Shown here piece by piece: positions 21,377 to 35,200 of a DNA stretch of 64,000 nucleotides. Both the position numbers and the translations under genes were made by a program. The stretch is from NCBI GenBank assembly GCA_039707655.1, contig CM077676.1:239028866-239092865 (forward strand), written 5' to 3'. Under the pieces are notes generated by a model, which worked only from the letters and a program-made list of their open reading frames with translations, ran no database searches and had not been told where the DNA came from. The stretch comes from Elymus sibiricus. Lineage: Eukaryota > Streptophyta > Magnoliopsida > Poales > Poaceae. Position 1 is the stretch's first letter. Each line of letters begins with the position of its first letter.

Positions 21377-21396
21377 TGATCGGTCTCCAGCCCGTG

Positions 21397-21419
21397 CCGC
21401 CCGTGCCTGGCGCGCCAAC
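21397..21419 (-). promoter_or_regulatory. G3 primer binding site
   Basis: On the minus strand TGGCGCGCCAGGCACGGG starts two bases after the 5' LTR end. TGG at the start fits pairing with a tRNA CCA end. I cannot name the tRNA with certainty. Confidence 0.6.
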
Positions 21420-21859
21420 TGACGGAGCGAATTCCCATCACATCCCTTGGTAGGGGTCCAAGCGCAGCTGGAAGTCATGGATCGGAGGTCACACAAGGGG
21501 TTTATCCAAGTTCGGGCCTCCGAAGAGTAATACCCTACGTCCTGCTGGTTTTGGTTATTCATGATGGAGGGATACCTCGTGCGAGGGGTTACAATGGTGT
21601 ATGATATTGCTACCGAGAGTTCTCCTATCTGAGGATAGATGATCAAGAGGAACCCTAGACCCCCCTTTATACAGACAAGAGAGAACTAGGGTTTACATGT
21701 CAGATGCCATCTAGGGCGTCGCCGCCCTCTAGTCTTGGGCGTCAAGAAGATCGCCTGGCCTCCTAGGGTTTGCACCGTGTCGTGCGCCCACTGGGCCCCC
21801 TTGTGGTTGATGAGGTCAGGCTCCTTGGTGTTAGCCATGCCAGGTTTAGAACCCCGTCA
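21420..21859 (-). repeat. G3 5' LTR
   Basis: 440 bp with TGACGG...CCGTCA ends, paired with 13566-14006. The GCGGG copy of the target site follows at 21860-21864. Beyond it the C1 gag resumes in register. Confidence 0.9.
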
Positions 21860-21864
21860 GCGGG

Positions 21865-22023
21865 TGGCACACCTAGCGGTGCATCAAGGACGTATGCCTT
21901 GTATGCAGCAGTGAGGATTATCCTTAGATTACGGAGCCAGTCCACAAAGTTTCTTCCATCATCTTTCAGTTTTTCTTTCTCTAGGAACGCATTGAAATTG
22001 AGCAGAGCTACAGCGCGAGCCAT
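21865..22023 (-). pseudogene. gag: C1 gag, N-terminal part
   Basis: It starts at the ATG at 22023 (MARAVALLNFNAFLEKEKLK), the same start as A1 Gag at 32215 (MARAVAPLNFNAFLEKAKLK). It runs about 53 residues into the G3 target site and continues at 13560 on the far side of G3. Confidence 0.85.
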
Positions 22024-22507
22024 TGATCTACAACATATTTGCAAAGAAATTTAGACTATGGTCATGATAATTTAGTTCAACTAATCAAATTACTAATGAA
22101 CTCCCACTTAAGTCAACATACCTCAAGTTGTTAAGTGACACATGATCCAAATTCACTAAACCAAGTCCGATCATCACGTGAGATGGAGTAGTTTCAATGG
22201 TGAACATCTACATGTTGATCATATCTTCCATATGACTCATGTTTAACCTTTCGGTTCTCTGTATTCCGAGGCCATGTCTATACATGCTAGGCTCGTCAAG
22301 TTAACCAAAGTATTTCTGCATGTGTAAAACTGGCTTACACCCGTTGTATGTGTACGTAGAATTTATCACACCCGATCATCACGAGGTGCTTCAAAATGCG
22401 AACTTTTGCAATGGTGCATACTAAGGGAGAACACTTTTATCTTGATATTTATTGTGAAGGATCATCTTATAATGCTATCGTCGCGATAAGCAAAATAAGA
22501 TGTATAA
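22024..22507 (-). other. C1 5' leader
   Basis: Non-coding leader between the lost 5' LTR and gag. It is collinear with the A1 leader at 31740-32214 (shared strings such as CACGTGATGATCGG and CACATACAACGGGTG). It stops sharply at the CACTA end at 22508. Confidence 0.8.
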
Positions 22508-22600
22508 CACTGGTGCAGCGACATGCTATACAAAAGGTTTTTACCCCCTTTCCACGATAGAGTTTTAAACCGTCGCCTTGCCTGTGGGTGCGATAGGGGG
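22508..22600 (+). repeat. CACTA left terminal end
   Basis: CACTGGTGCAG starts at 22508 where C1 homology stops. CACTR-type ends are diagnostic of the En/Spm superfamily. The partner end CTGCACCAGTG is not seen in the window. Confidence 0.5.
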
Positions 22601-22722
22601 GTCCAACCCACATGACCCAGAAACCGTCGGCGATAGGTCCTCCGGTCACACACGCAGGGCAAAAAGAGCGCGTGTGCGATCGGGCGAGCCATCGCAGACA
22701 ATTCTACAGGCCCAATCATTTT

Positions 22723-22860
22723 CGTTCGTATGTACATCCCACATGGTGAATCCCAGTAAAACGTTTCCGTTCGTATGTAGATCCCACACAGTGAATCCCA
22801 GACAAACGTTTCCGTTCATATGTACATCGCACACAATTTTCCGTTTGTGTGCGATCGGGG
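22723..22860 (+). repeat. 45-bp subterminal direct repeats of the CACTA
   Basis: About three copies start near 22723, 22768 and 22813, each opening with CGTTCRTATGTASATC and containing CAGTGAATCCCAG and AAACGTTTCC. Subterminal repeats of this sort bind transposase in CACTA elements. Related strings (TGTGTGCGATG, CAAACGGTTCC) recur at 50530-50565 near the other side. Confidence 0.65.
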
Positions 22861-23277
22861 CAGATAACGTAGATGCTTTTGTAGGACAAGCCGTGTGAGA
22901 TCGTCTTGCCATCCCACACAGTAATTATGGAACAAACGTTTGTGTGGCATACCACATCACAGACGCTCTGCCTCAGTTAACCGTTTGCGTTGTTCAAGTA
23001 CATCACACACGCTTTTACTGCTAGAAACGTTTGTAAAATCCATGACCCATTTAGCAAGTTTATTAGTTTACTATTAATACCTCCTGTATTAAGCAAATTC
23101 CAATTTCATATCGAATAGCTGTTTACAACTGTCATATCAGGCACACAAATAAATTTTAACATTACTGTACGATAGCTACAAGAATACAACATGGTACAGC
23201 ATATAGCTAGTTCACCTTCATAAGCATAAAGTATGTTGAGCACAATATTAGAACAATATATTCATTTCCCTAATCGA

Positions 23278-23599
23278 ATGATGCATGTTCAGCCAAATTC
23301 GTCTTCTCCACCTCTGCTTTCAGTTCAGTAAGAACCTGTTTTGCACTGACCAACTAGGAAAGTGCCTCCTCCTTCGTAAACACCATCTTAGCAAAGTCTA
23401 ATTTAAAAAATCTGAGCTCATTCTCCATCTTCCTCTTTTTTTCCTGTATCTTGAATTATTCTTCAGCGTTGACAACATTTTCTCTAAGCCTATCTCTATT
23501 CTCTTCCTCATACATGCTCCATAGCTTTGCTAGGCACATCTTCAGAGACGTTGGCCACTCTTGATCAACCCACTCCAGGTAAGAACACTTCCATTCATC
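23278..23599 (-). pseudogene. CACTA gene 2, third exon (after G1)
   Basis: It opens after a splice acceptor ATTATAG (23600-23606). DEWKCSYLEWVDQEWP completes the Cys cluster started in exon 2. A charged helical segment follows (CLAKLWSMYEEENRDRLREN, EKKRKMENELRFF) that looks like a coiled coil. Two in-frame stops (after NAEE and after EALS) break it. It pairs with exon 2 at 48848-48991 on the far side of G1. Confidence 0.55.
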
Positions 23600-23888
23600 C
23601 TATAATATTTAAAACCAATCAGTTACAATTGTAGGGAAAATGGGTTTCTAGCAACATAGAAAATCACCACATACATATTTTGAAAAACTGAAGAAACACG
23701 TTAATTATGACATATCTTCTCAAAAAGATCAATGTGCAAATGAATTAATTGCTGCTGAGACAACAACCAAATTCAGGAACATCACAAACTATAATTAACT
23801 GCAACAATGCTACAAGTTCTTAGTCATGTACTATAATAACAAATTGACCATTTTATGAGGAAACTAAATATAACTGCAACAACACAGC
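23600..23888 (-). other. CACTA gene 2 intron, part left of G1
   Basis: AT-rich non-coding sequence between the third exon acceptor and the G1 target copy ACAGC at 23884-23888. It continues at 48378-48847. I see nothing else in it. Confidence 0.5.
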
Positions 23889-24807
23889 TGATGATGACAT
23901 CACTACCATAGTTACACCCACAACCCTTGCTGTTACATACATGGGACCAATTACTAGAGCTCGGGCACGCCAATTAAATTACCAAGTACTTTCGTTTCTT
24001 GGTAACGATTCTAATGTTCATGAGAATATGATGCTGCGTAAATTGGATACATTTGTTTTGCTTACAAACGAAGGGCCTAGCTTGGACAAGAAGGATGAAC
24101 ATTGGAGCATGATCAAGCATGGAGATGATGGCATGCGCAAGGGGAACAAGAACGGAGTTTCTGGTGGAGTTTTTAGCACTTTGGAGCCACCATGATGACG
24201 TACAAGGACATGGACAAAATATACAAGATGCCCTTTCATAAATTTCGTCCATAGCTTAATATAGGTGCTGCGCCACCTTATTTTTGGGCCAGGACCATGT
24301 AATTTTGAAATACTACTTATAGGCTATTTTTAGAGTCCGTATTGTAGGGGAAACGACTCAGGAGGTGTTTTAGTCCCACCTTGCCAAGGGGGGACGAAAT
24401 CCCCTCTCTTTCCCCCCTACAAATACAGCCCTTAAGGCACCATTTAGACTTTGGGTTTTGTTTAGATTGAAAGTTCACCATAGCTGCAACTTCGCGCCCT
24501 TCGTTTGTGTTCAACGACCAGACCAAGATGTCACAGAACCCCACTTGATTAATAAAGCTTTCCTCCTATATTCGCAATATCCAGATTGCAATCTCAGTTT
24601 CTTGCTTATTCTTCGTTTGCTTGCAGGAAATAGACCCTCGTGGTCAGGTTGATCGTGCTCCGACGTGGTCAATAACCTCTCAGAGTTGGTTTAGCGATTG
24701 CTAAGGCGCGACATCTTCGCACATTCGTAGTCGGGTCATCAAAGTCGACTTCCACCCAAAATGATAGCTACCATCTCACGAAACACGGGACACCTTTACA
24801 TCTATCA
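23889..24807 (+). repeat. G1 5' LTR
   Basis: It starts TGATGATGACATCAC and ends TCTATCA. Its first ~300 bases still read as the C-terminal end of the element's pol protein (GPITRARARQLNYQV at 23941), because that coding sequence lies in the LTR. The frame ends TLEPP then stop at 24195. Confidence 0.95.
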
Positions 24808-24825
24808 AGTGGTATCAGAGCTCCA
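24808..24825 (+). promoter_or_regulatory. G1 primer binding site
   Basis: TGGTATCAGAGCTCC begins two bases after the 5' LTR. It matches the usual initiator-methionine-tRNA site. Confidence 0.9.
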
Positions 24826-25911
24826 GGTTGCTCGGTGAAAATTTTCAGTTTTTCGTAGTTTAGATCGCATTTGTTCTTCATACCTATAGTCCACGAAAAA
24901 TCCACAAAAAAATTAGGGTTAGTTCATCATATCCGAACCAATCTGAGCCTGTTGCAATTTTCTGTTCGGTGTTTTGCTTTGTTGAATTTGCGGTTGCACC
25001 ATCGTGTCGAGTTGCTGGTCTTAGCGTCTAGTCCTTTAGAGTTTTCAGTTCTGTTCACAAGTTTTCACGCCGCCGCCGCACCATCTTCATCGTTGCCATA
25101 TACCACCACCACGCCATCTACATTATCGCTGCCATATACCTCGCCCCTCCGCCCCCGATCCGAGTCCACATATACCACTGCTTATCCACCACCGATCCGA
25201 GTCCATATACCACCACCAATCCGAGTCCATATACCACCACCAATATGAGTCCATATATACCATCGCATATCCGCCACCAATCCGAGTCCATCACCAATTC
25301 GAGTTGCCTTGTCTGAGTAGGTTTCGGATTTCATCAATCTTGCTCCGTCCGTAGAAGAGAGGTGATCTCCAAAAAAGTCATGTTCTAGCCAAAAAAAATC
25401 GTGCCTATCCTGTTTTTAGACCTTGGGAAGAGTTTTGAGACACTCGCCATTATAGTGGTTTTCTGAAGAAGAAGAAAAAAGAGCGCAAAAAAAGGAGCGC
25501 CAAAAAAAATCAGAGTGTGCTTTTCCCTTGATTACGTGCCACACCGTGATTTTGTTGGTGTTCTAGGCTCGCGTCTCTAGTACGGTCTAGCCTAGGACCA
25601 GCACAGTCCCATCATTGAGCGTTTATTCAACTTTGCATCTCTGAATTGATTATTGCTAACCCCTTTTTGCTACCATATTATAAGCCTTCCCAGCTACACA
25701 TACATCTATGTCGTGCGTTTGACACCACCTGGCCATCGCTCTATCCAAGCTTTGAGAGTTTTGACTATAACGGTTGTCGATTACCGCGTGCTGCTTGGTA
25801 AGAACGGGTAAGAATTTGTGATTCGCTTGATGGATTTGTGACTTTCCCCCACACCACATCCTATTAGTAGTCTATAGGACATATTATTGTGTGTTTCTAT
25901 TGCTGCTAACC
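24826..25911 (+). other. G1 leader with a short minisatellite
   Basis: An unusually long ~1.1-kb leader. Positions 25160-25300 hold a degenerate tandem repeat of about 22-25 bases around GAGTCCATATACCACC. No gene is supported before the gag ATG. Confidence 0.6.
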
Positions 25912-27640
<1,729 letters not shown>

Positions 27641-28262
27641 AACATAGGCTGAGCAAAATCAGAGGCACAATTTGTTCCATACAAAGGGAGTTGTGAAGGA
27701 ATGTTCTGTTCGCGTCATCATAGATGGAGGGAGTTGCAACAACTTGGCTAGCATGGAGATGGTGGAGAAGTTGTCTCTCACCACAAGACCACATCCGCAT
27801 CCTTACTACATCTAATGGTTCAACAACAGCGACAAGGTTAAGGTAACACGTATAGTTCGTGTGCATTTTAGTATCGCTACATATGCTGATTATGTTGATT
27901 GTGATGTGGTACCCATGCAAGCATGCTCCTTATTACTTGGTAGACCATGGCAATTCAATAAAAATTATGTACACCATGGTAGAAACAATCAGTATACTCT
28001 TGTTCATAAGGATAAACATATTACTTTGCTTCCTATGACTCCTGAACACATTTTGAATGATGATATGAATAGAGCTAGTAAAGCAAAACAGGAGCAAAAC
28101 AAGAGTGAAAATCAGATAGTGGCAAAAGAATTTGAGCAACAAATGAAGCCTAATAACAAACCATCATCTCATGTTGCCTCTGAAATTAAATTAAAAAGTG
28201 GATGTTTGCTTGCTACCAAATCTGATATTGATGATCTAGATTTCAGCAAATCTGTTTGCTAA
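27641..28262 (+). pseudogene. G1 aspartic protease
   Basis: The active-site string IIDGGSCNNLAS is at about 27717-27750. CSLLLGRPWQFNKN at about 27925-27965 is the second conserved protease strand region. A stop lies near 27813 between them, and a TAA follows at 28260. It lies directly after Gag as expected for gag-pro-pol. Confidence 0.75.
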
Positions 28263-29167
28263 GATTTTGTGTGCAAAGAGGCATTATTTTCATTCGAGGA
28301 CGTGCCACCCGCTTTGCCTCCTGCTATCACTAACATTTTGCAGGAGTTCACTGACGTCTTTCCACAAGACGTGCCACCGGGATTACCACCTATTCGAGGG
28401 ATTGAGCATCAGATTGACTTAATTCCTGGTGCTTCGCTGCCCAACCCTGCGCCATACTGTACCAATCCAGAGGAGATGAAGGAGATTATGCGTCAAGTAT
28501 AGGAGCTGCTCGACAAAGGTTATATACGTGAATCTCTTAGTCCTTGTGATGTTCCTATTATTCTAGTGCCAAAAAAGGATGGTACATCACGTATCTGTGT
28601 TGATTGTAGAGGCATTAATAATATTACTATTCTTTATCGTCATCCTATTCCTAGGCTAGATGATATGCTTGATGAATTAAGTGGCTCTACCATTTTCTCC
28701 AAAGTTGATTTGCGTAGTGGATACCATCAAATTCGTATGAAATTGGGAGATGAATGGAAAACAGCATTTAAAACTAAGTTTGGCTTATATGAGTGGTTAG
28801 TCATGCCTTTTGGGTTAACTAATGCACCTAGTACTTTCATGAGATTAATGAACGAGGTTTTATGTGCTTTCATTGGACAATTTGTGGTAGTCTATTTTGA
28901 TGATATACTGATTTATAGCAAATCTTTGGAGGAACATTTGGAACATTTATGTGTTATTTTTATTGCACTACGTGATGCACGTTTGTTTGATAACCTTGGG
29001 AAGTGCACCTTTTGCACCGACCGGGTATCTTTTATTGGCTATGTTGTTACTCCACAGTGAATTGAAGTTGATAAAGCCAAGATTGAACCTATTGAGAGTT
29101 AGCCGCAGCCCAAAACAGTCACACAAGTGAGGAGTTTTCTTGGCCTCGCTGGTTTCTATAGGCGTTT
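28263..29167 (+). pseudogene. pol: G1 reverse transcriptase, interrupted by A1
   Basis: Ty3/gypsy reverse transcriptase motifs in order: [69 protein letters not shown] and the catalytic [15 protein letters not shown] (YFDD at 28893-28904). Stops lie at 28501, 29058 and 29101. The frame breaks at VRSFLGLAGFYRRF, where A1 starts, and resumes at 37994. Confidence 0.9.
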
Positions 29168-30930
29168 TTTTGGAAATATGCCCTAGAGTCAATAATAAAA
29201 TGGTTATTATTATATTTCCTTGTTCATGATAATCATTTATTATCCATGCTATAATTGTATTGGTTGGAAACACAAATACATGTGTGGATACGTAGACAAC
29301 AACATGTCCCTGGTGAGCCTCTACCGGACTAGCTCGTTGATCAAAGATGGCCATGGTTTCCGGGTCATAGACATGAGTTGTCATTTGATAACGGGATCAC
29401 ATCATTAGGAGAATGATGTGATGGACAAGACACAAACTATGAACGTAGCATATGATTGTATCAAGTTTATTGCTATTGTTTTCCGCATGTCAAGTATTTG
29501 TTCCTATGACCATGAGATCATGCAACTCACTGACACCGGAGGAGTACCTTGTGTGTATCAAACGTCGCAACGTAACTGGGTGACTATAAAGATGCTCTAC
29601 AGGTATCTCCGAGGGTGTCTGTTGAGTTGGCATGGATCAAGACTGGGATTTGTCACTCCGTATGACGGAGAGGTATCTCAGGTCCCACTCGGTAATACAG
29701 CATCACGATAAGCTTGCAAGCAATGTGACTAAAGAGTTAGCCACGGGATCTTGTATTACGGAACGAGTAAAGAGACTTGCCGGTAACGAGATTGAACTAG
29801 GTATGGAGATACCGACGATCGAATCTCGGGCAAGTAACATACTGATGGATAAAGGGAACTGCATACGGGATTGACTGAATCCTGACATCGAGGTTCGACC
29901 GATAAAGATCTTCGTAGAATATGTAGGAACTAATATGGACATCCAGGTCCCACTATTGGTTATTGACCATGGAGGTGTCTCGGTCATGTCTGCATAGTTC
30001 TCGAACCCGCAGGGTCTACAAACTTAACGTTTGGTGACGATATAAGTATAGTCGAGTTATTATGTTGGTGACCGAAGGTTGTTCGGAGTCCCGGATGAGA
30101 TCCCGGACATGACGAGGGACTCCGGAATGGTCCGGAGGTGAAGATTGATATATAGGACGAAGGGTATCGGAGTCCGGAAGTGTTCCGGGGGTACCGGGGT
30201 TTTCGACGGAGTGCCGAAAAGAGTTTCGGGGGGCCCCGGCAAGTGTTGGGGGGCCTCATGGGCCAAGGGGAGGGAGCACACCAGCCCACTAAGGGGCTGT
30301 GCGCCCCCTCACCCCATCCCACGACCACCAGGAAGGGTGGTGCGCCCCCCTAGGGCTGCATCCCCCTTGCTTGGGGGGCAAGGCACTTGGGGGGGCACCT
30401 AAACCCTAGGCGCCCCATCTGTGGCCGCCACCCCCCTAGGGGAAACCCTAGGGGCGCCACCCCTCCTCCCTTCCCCCTATATATAGAGGGGTAGAGGGAG
30501 GGCAGCCGCACCCTTTCATGCCACGGCGCTGCCCCTCCTCTCTCTCGTAGCCATCTTCCTCTCCGTAGTGCTTAGCGAAGCTCTGCTGAGATTTCTCCAC
30601 CACCACCGCCACCACGCTGTCGTGCTGCCGGAGGACTCAAGCTACTACTTCACCATCGCTCGCTGGATCGAGGAGGTGAAGGTGTTGTCAAGCCGTACGT
30701 GTGTTGAACGCGGAGGTGCCGTCCGTTCAGCGCTTGATCGGGAGTTCGCGGGACGGATCGTGATTGGATCACGAAGACGTTCGACTACATCAACCGCGTT
30801 TCTTAACGCTTCCGCTTAGCGATCTACAAGGGTATGTAGATGCAATCTCTCCTCTCGTAGATGTTCATCTCTTGGATCGATCTTGGTGAGCGTAGGAAAA
30901 TTTTTGTTTCCCATGCAACGTTCCCGAACA
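29168..30930 (+). repeat. A1 5' LTR
   Basis: It ends CCCGAACA at 30930. A TATATATAG box lies at 30479-30487, about 450 bases before the LTR end. A C/G-rich stretch at 30290-30470 precedes it. Small open frames in this LTR have no coding support. Confidence 0.93.
30479..30487 (+). promoter_or_regulatory. TATA box of the A1 LTR
   Basis: CCCTATATATAGAGGGG, a strong core promoter conserved in the 3' LTR at 37541-37550. Transcripts from here should begin about 30 bases downstream and cover the leader and gag-pol. Confidence 0.7.
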
Positions 30931-30946
30931 GTGGCATCATGAGCTA
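30931..30946 (+). promoter_or_regulatory. A1 primer binding site
   Basis: TGGCATCATGAGC starts one base after the LTR. It resembles the initiator-methionine site TGGTATCAGAGC with changes typical of the element having aged or of a family variant. Confidence 0.65.
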
Positions 30947-32214
30947 GGTGTTTGCGTAGATGACATCATGAGTAGAACACAAAGGAGTTTGTGGGCGTTG
31001 ATATTCAGATTGCTTCCTTCCTTAGTCTTTTCTTGATTCAGCGGTATTGTGGGATGAAGCGGCCTGGACCAACTTTACATGTCCACGTACATGAGACCGG
31101 TTCCATCGACTGACATGCGACTTTGTTGTGTAAGATGGCTGGCGGGTGTCTGTATCTCCCACCTTAGTTGAATCGGATTCGACGAAGGCGGTCCTTGTAG
31201 AAGGTTAAATAGCAACTTGCATATCACCAATGTGGTTTTGCGTAGGTAAGAATTGTTCTTGCTAGATACCCATAGCAGCCACGTAAAACATGCAACAACA
31301 AATTAGAGGACGTCTAACTTGTTTTTGCAGGGTATGTTGTGATATGATGTGGCCAAAGACATGATGAAATATATTTGATGTATGAGATGATCATGTTTTG
31401 TAATAGTTTATCTCGACTTGCATGTCGATGAATATGGCAACCGGCAGGAGCCATAGGGTTGTCTTTAATTATTGTATGACCTGCGTGTCAATCATTAAGC
31501 GCTATGTAATGCTTTACTTTATCGCTAAACGGTAGCAATAGTAGTAGAAGCATGGTGGGCATGACAACCCCGATGGCGACGTGATGATGGAGATCATGAT
31601 GATGGAGATCATGGTGTCATGCCGGTGACGATGGAGATCATGCCGTTGCTTTGGAGATGGAGATCAAAAGCACAAGTTCATGGCCATATCATGTCACTTA
31701 TGATTTGCATGTGATGTTAATCCTTTTATGCATCTTATTTTGCTTAGGACGACGGTAGCATTATAAGGTGATCCCTCTCTAAAATTTCAAGATAAAATTG
31801 TGTTCTCCCCAAGTGTGCACCGTTGCGAAAGTTCGTCGTTTCGAAGCACCACGTGATGATCGGGTGTGATAGACTCTACGTTCACATACAACGGGTGCAA
31901 GCCAGTTTTGCACATGCGGAACACTTGGGTTAAACTTGACGAACCTAGCATGTACAGACATGGCCTCGGAACACAAGAGGCCGAAAGGTCGAACATGAGT
32001 CATATAGTAGATATGATCAACATGGAGATGTTCACCATTGAAACCACCTCATCTCACGTGATGATCGGACATGGGTTGGTGAATTTGGATCATGTTACAC
32101 TCAGACGACCGGAGGGATGTCGATTTGAGTGGGAGTTCTGAAGTAATATGATTAATTGAACTCTTTATCATGAACAATAGTCTAAACTATCTTTGCAAAT
32201 TATGTTGTAGATCA
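30947..32214 (+). other. A1 leader
   Basis: A ~1.27-kb untranslated leader, characteristic of the BARE/Angela group. It contains short imperfect repeats GATGGAGATCATG at 31580-31670. Its 3' part aligns with the C1 leader on the other strand at 22024-22507. Confidence 0.8.
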
Positions 32215-35200
32215 ATGGCTCGCGCAGTAGCTCCCCTGAATTTCAATGCGTTCCTAGAGAAAGCTAAGCTAAAAGATGATGGAAGTAACTTTGTAGACTG
32301 GGCCTGTAATCTGAGGATTATCCTCATGGCTGCCCAAAAGGCTTATGCCCTTGATGCACCACTTGGTGAGCAACCCCCTCCGGCGTCTGTGGACGTTATG
32401 AACGCCTGGCAGGCGCGTGTTGATGACTACTCAATAGTTCAGTGTGCCATGTTGTATGGCTTAGAACCGGGACTTCAAAGGCGTTTTGAACGTCATGGAG
32501 CATATGAGATGTTCCAGGAGTTGAAGTTTATTTTTGAGAAGAATGACCGGATCGAGAGGTATGAGACCTCCGATAAGTTCTATGCTTGCAAGATGGAGGA
32601 GAACGGGTCTGTCAGTGAACACATACTCAAAATGTCTGGGTATTACAACCGTCTGGCTGAGTTGGGAGTTGTGCTCCCGCCAGAGGCGATCAGTGACAGA
32701 GTTCTTCAATCGCTACCACCTAGCTACAAGAGCTTTGTGTTGAACTATAACATGCAAGGGATGAACAAGTCAGTCGCCGAGCTGTTTGCGATGCTGAAAG
32801 TCGCTGAGTCAGACATCCAGAAGGAGCATCAAGTGTTGATGGTCAATAAAACCACTAGTTTCAAGAAGAATGGCAAGGGCAAGAAGGGAAACTCCAAGAA
32901 GAGTGGCAAAGTAGTTGCCCCTCCCGTGAAGAAACCCAAGGCTGGGCCCAAGCCGGAAACTGAGTGCTTCTATTGCAAGGGAACTGGCCACTGGAAGCGG
33001 AATTGCCCCAAGTATCTGACTGACAAGAAGGGGGCCAACGCCAAACAAGGTATATATGATATACATGTCATTGATGTGTACCTTACCAACTCTCGTTGTA
33101 GTGCCTGGGTATTTGATACCGGTGCGGTTGCTCACATTTGCAACTCAAAGCAGGAACTGCGGAATAGACGGAGGCTGGCGAAGGACGAAGTGACGATGCG
33201 CGTGGGAAATGGTTCCAAGGTTGATGTGATCACCGTCGGCATGCTCGCTCTTCGATTACCATCGGGATTAGTGATGAACCTGAATAATTGTTATTTAGTG
33301 CCTGCGTTGAGCATGAACATTATATCTGGATCTTGTTTAATGCGAGACGGTTACTCATTTAAATCAGAGAATAATGGTTGTTCTATTTATATGGGTAATA
33401 TCTTTTATGGTCATGCACCCATTGTGAGGGGTTTATTCTTATTGAATCTCGATAGTGATGATACACATGTTCATAACATTGATGCCAAAAGATGTAGAGT
33501 TGATAATGACAGTACCACTTTCTTGTGGCACTGCCGCTTAGGTCATATTGGTGTAAAACGCATGAAGAAACTCCATGTTGATGGACTTTTGGAGTCACTT
33601 GATTTTGAATCACTTGACACATGCGAACCATGCGTCAAGGGCAAGATGACTAAGACCCCGTTCTCCGGAACAATGGAATGGGCAAGTGACTTGTTGGAAA
33701 TCATACATACTGATGTGTGCGGTCCGATGACCATTGAGGCGCGCGGTGGATATCGTTACTTTCTCACCTTCACCGACGATTTGAGTAGATATGGGTATGT
33801 TTACTTAATGAAACACAAGTCTGAAAAGTTTGAAAAGTTCAAGCAATTTCAGAGTGAAGTTGAGAATCATCGTAACAAGAAGATCAAATTCCTACGATCT
33901 GATCGAGGGGGAGAATATCTGAGTTATGAGTTTGGCAATCACTTAAGACAATGTGGAATTGTTTCACAGTTGACGCCACCTGGAACACCACAGCGTAATG
34001 GTGTGTCCGAACATCGTAATCGAACCTTATTGGATATGGTGCGTTCTATGATGTCTCTTGCCGATCTGCCACTATCATTTTGGGGTTATGCGTTAGAGAC
34101 AGCTGCATTCACTTTAAATAGGGCACCATCTAAGTCCGTTGAGACGACACCGTATGAACTGTGGTTTGGCAAGAAACCAAAGTTGTCGTTTCTTAAAGTT
34201 TGGGGATGCGATGCTTATGTCAAAAAGCTTCAGCCAGAAAAGCTGGAACCCAAAGCGGACAAATGCGTCTTCATAGGATACCGAAAAGAGACGGTTGGGT
34301 ATACCTTCTATCTCAGATCCGAAGGCAAAGTGTTTGTCGCTAAGAATGGGTCCTTTCTCGAGAAAGAGTTTCTCTCGAAAGAATTGAGTGGGTGGAAGAT
34401 AGAACTTGATGAGGTTGTTGAACCTTTACTTCAACCAGAGAGTAGCATTGCGCAAAAAGATGTTTCTGTGGAACCTATGTCAGTTGAAGAGGAAGCTGAT
34501 GATGGTGATCATGAAGCTTCGGATCAAGTTACTATCGAACCTCGTAGGTCAACAAGGATACGTACTGCTCCTGAGTGGTACGGTAACCCTGTCTTAAAGG
34601 TCATGTTGTTGGACAACGATGAACCTACGAGCTATGGAGAAGCGATGGTGGGCCCGGATTCCGACAAATGGTTAGAGGCCATGAAATCCGAGATGGGATC
34701 CATGTATGAAAACAAAGTATGGACTTTGGAAGTGTTACCTGAAGGGCGAAAGGTCATTCAGAATAAATGAATCTTCAAGAAGAAGACGGACGCGGACGGT
34801 AATGTCACCGTCTATAAAGCTCGACTTGTGGCAAAGGGTTTTTCACAAGTTCAAGGAGTTGACTACGATGAGACTTTCTCATTCGTAGCGATGCTTAAGT
34901 CCGTCAGAATCATGTTAGTAATAGCTGCATTTTTCGATTATGAAATTTGGCAGATGGATGTCAAAAAAGTGTTCCTTAACGGTTTTCTTAAGGAAGAGTT
35001 GTATATGATGCAACCAGAAGGTTTTGTCGATCCAGAGAATACTGACAAAGTTTGCAAACTCCAGCGATCCATTTATGGACTGGTGCAAGCGTCTCGGAGT
35101 TGGAATCTTCGCTTTGATGAGGTGATCAAAGCGTTTGGGTTTATACAAGTTTACGGAGAAGCTTGTATTTACAAGAAAGTGAGTGGGAGCTCTATAGCGT

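Larger units (their letters stand above)
13566..21859 (-). mobile_element. G3: non-autonomous Ty3/gypsy element in C1 gag
   Basis: It has two 440-441-bp LTRs with TGACGG...CCGTCA ends and a 5-base target duplication GCGAG (13561-13565) / GCGGG (21860-21864), with one mismatch. The minus-strand coding order is primer site, N-terminal extension, gag, aspartic protease. No reverse transcriptase, RNase H or integrase follows. A plus-strand, intron-bearing gene fills the 3' half. Such antisense extra genes are known in the Tat branch of Ty3/gypsy. By hand count the LTRs differ at about 26 of 440 positions (about 6%), so the insertion is rather old. Confidence 0.85.
10423..22507 (-). mobile_element. 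C1: degraded Angela-like Copia element
   Basis: A minus-strand Copia element cut at both ends. Its leader (22024-22507) and gag start align with the leader of A1 (31740-32230), and its pol motifs match A1 throughout. Its 3' end is replaced by S1 inside reverse transcriptase. Its 5' end stops at the CACTA end at 22508. G3 splits its gag at 13566-21859. No LTR of C1 is present in the window, so it cannot be dated by LTR comparison. Many stops and frameshifts indicate age. Confidence 0.8.

Noticed and set aside
29220..30402. Several small frames in the A1 LTRs (also 36282-37608)
   Set aside because: They are confined to LTR sequence, occur on both strands, and lack domains; the A1 coding region is elsewhere.
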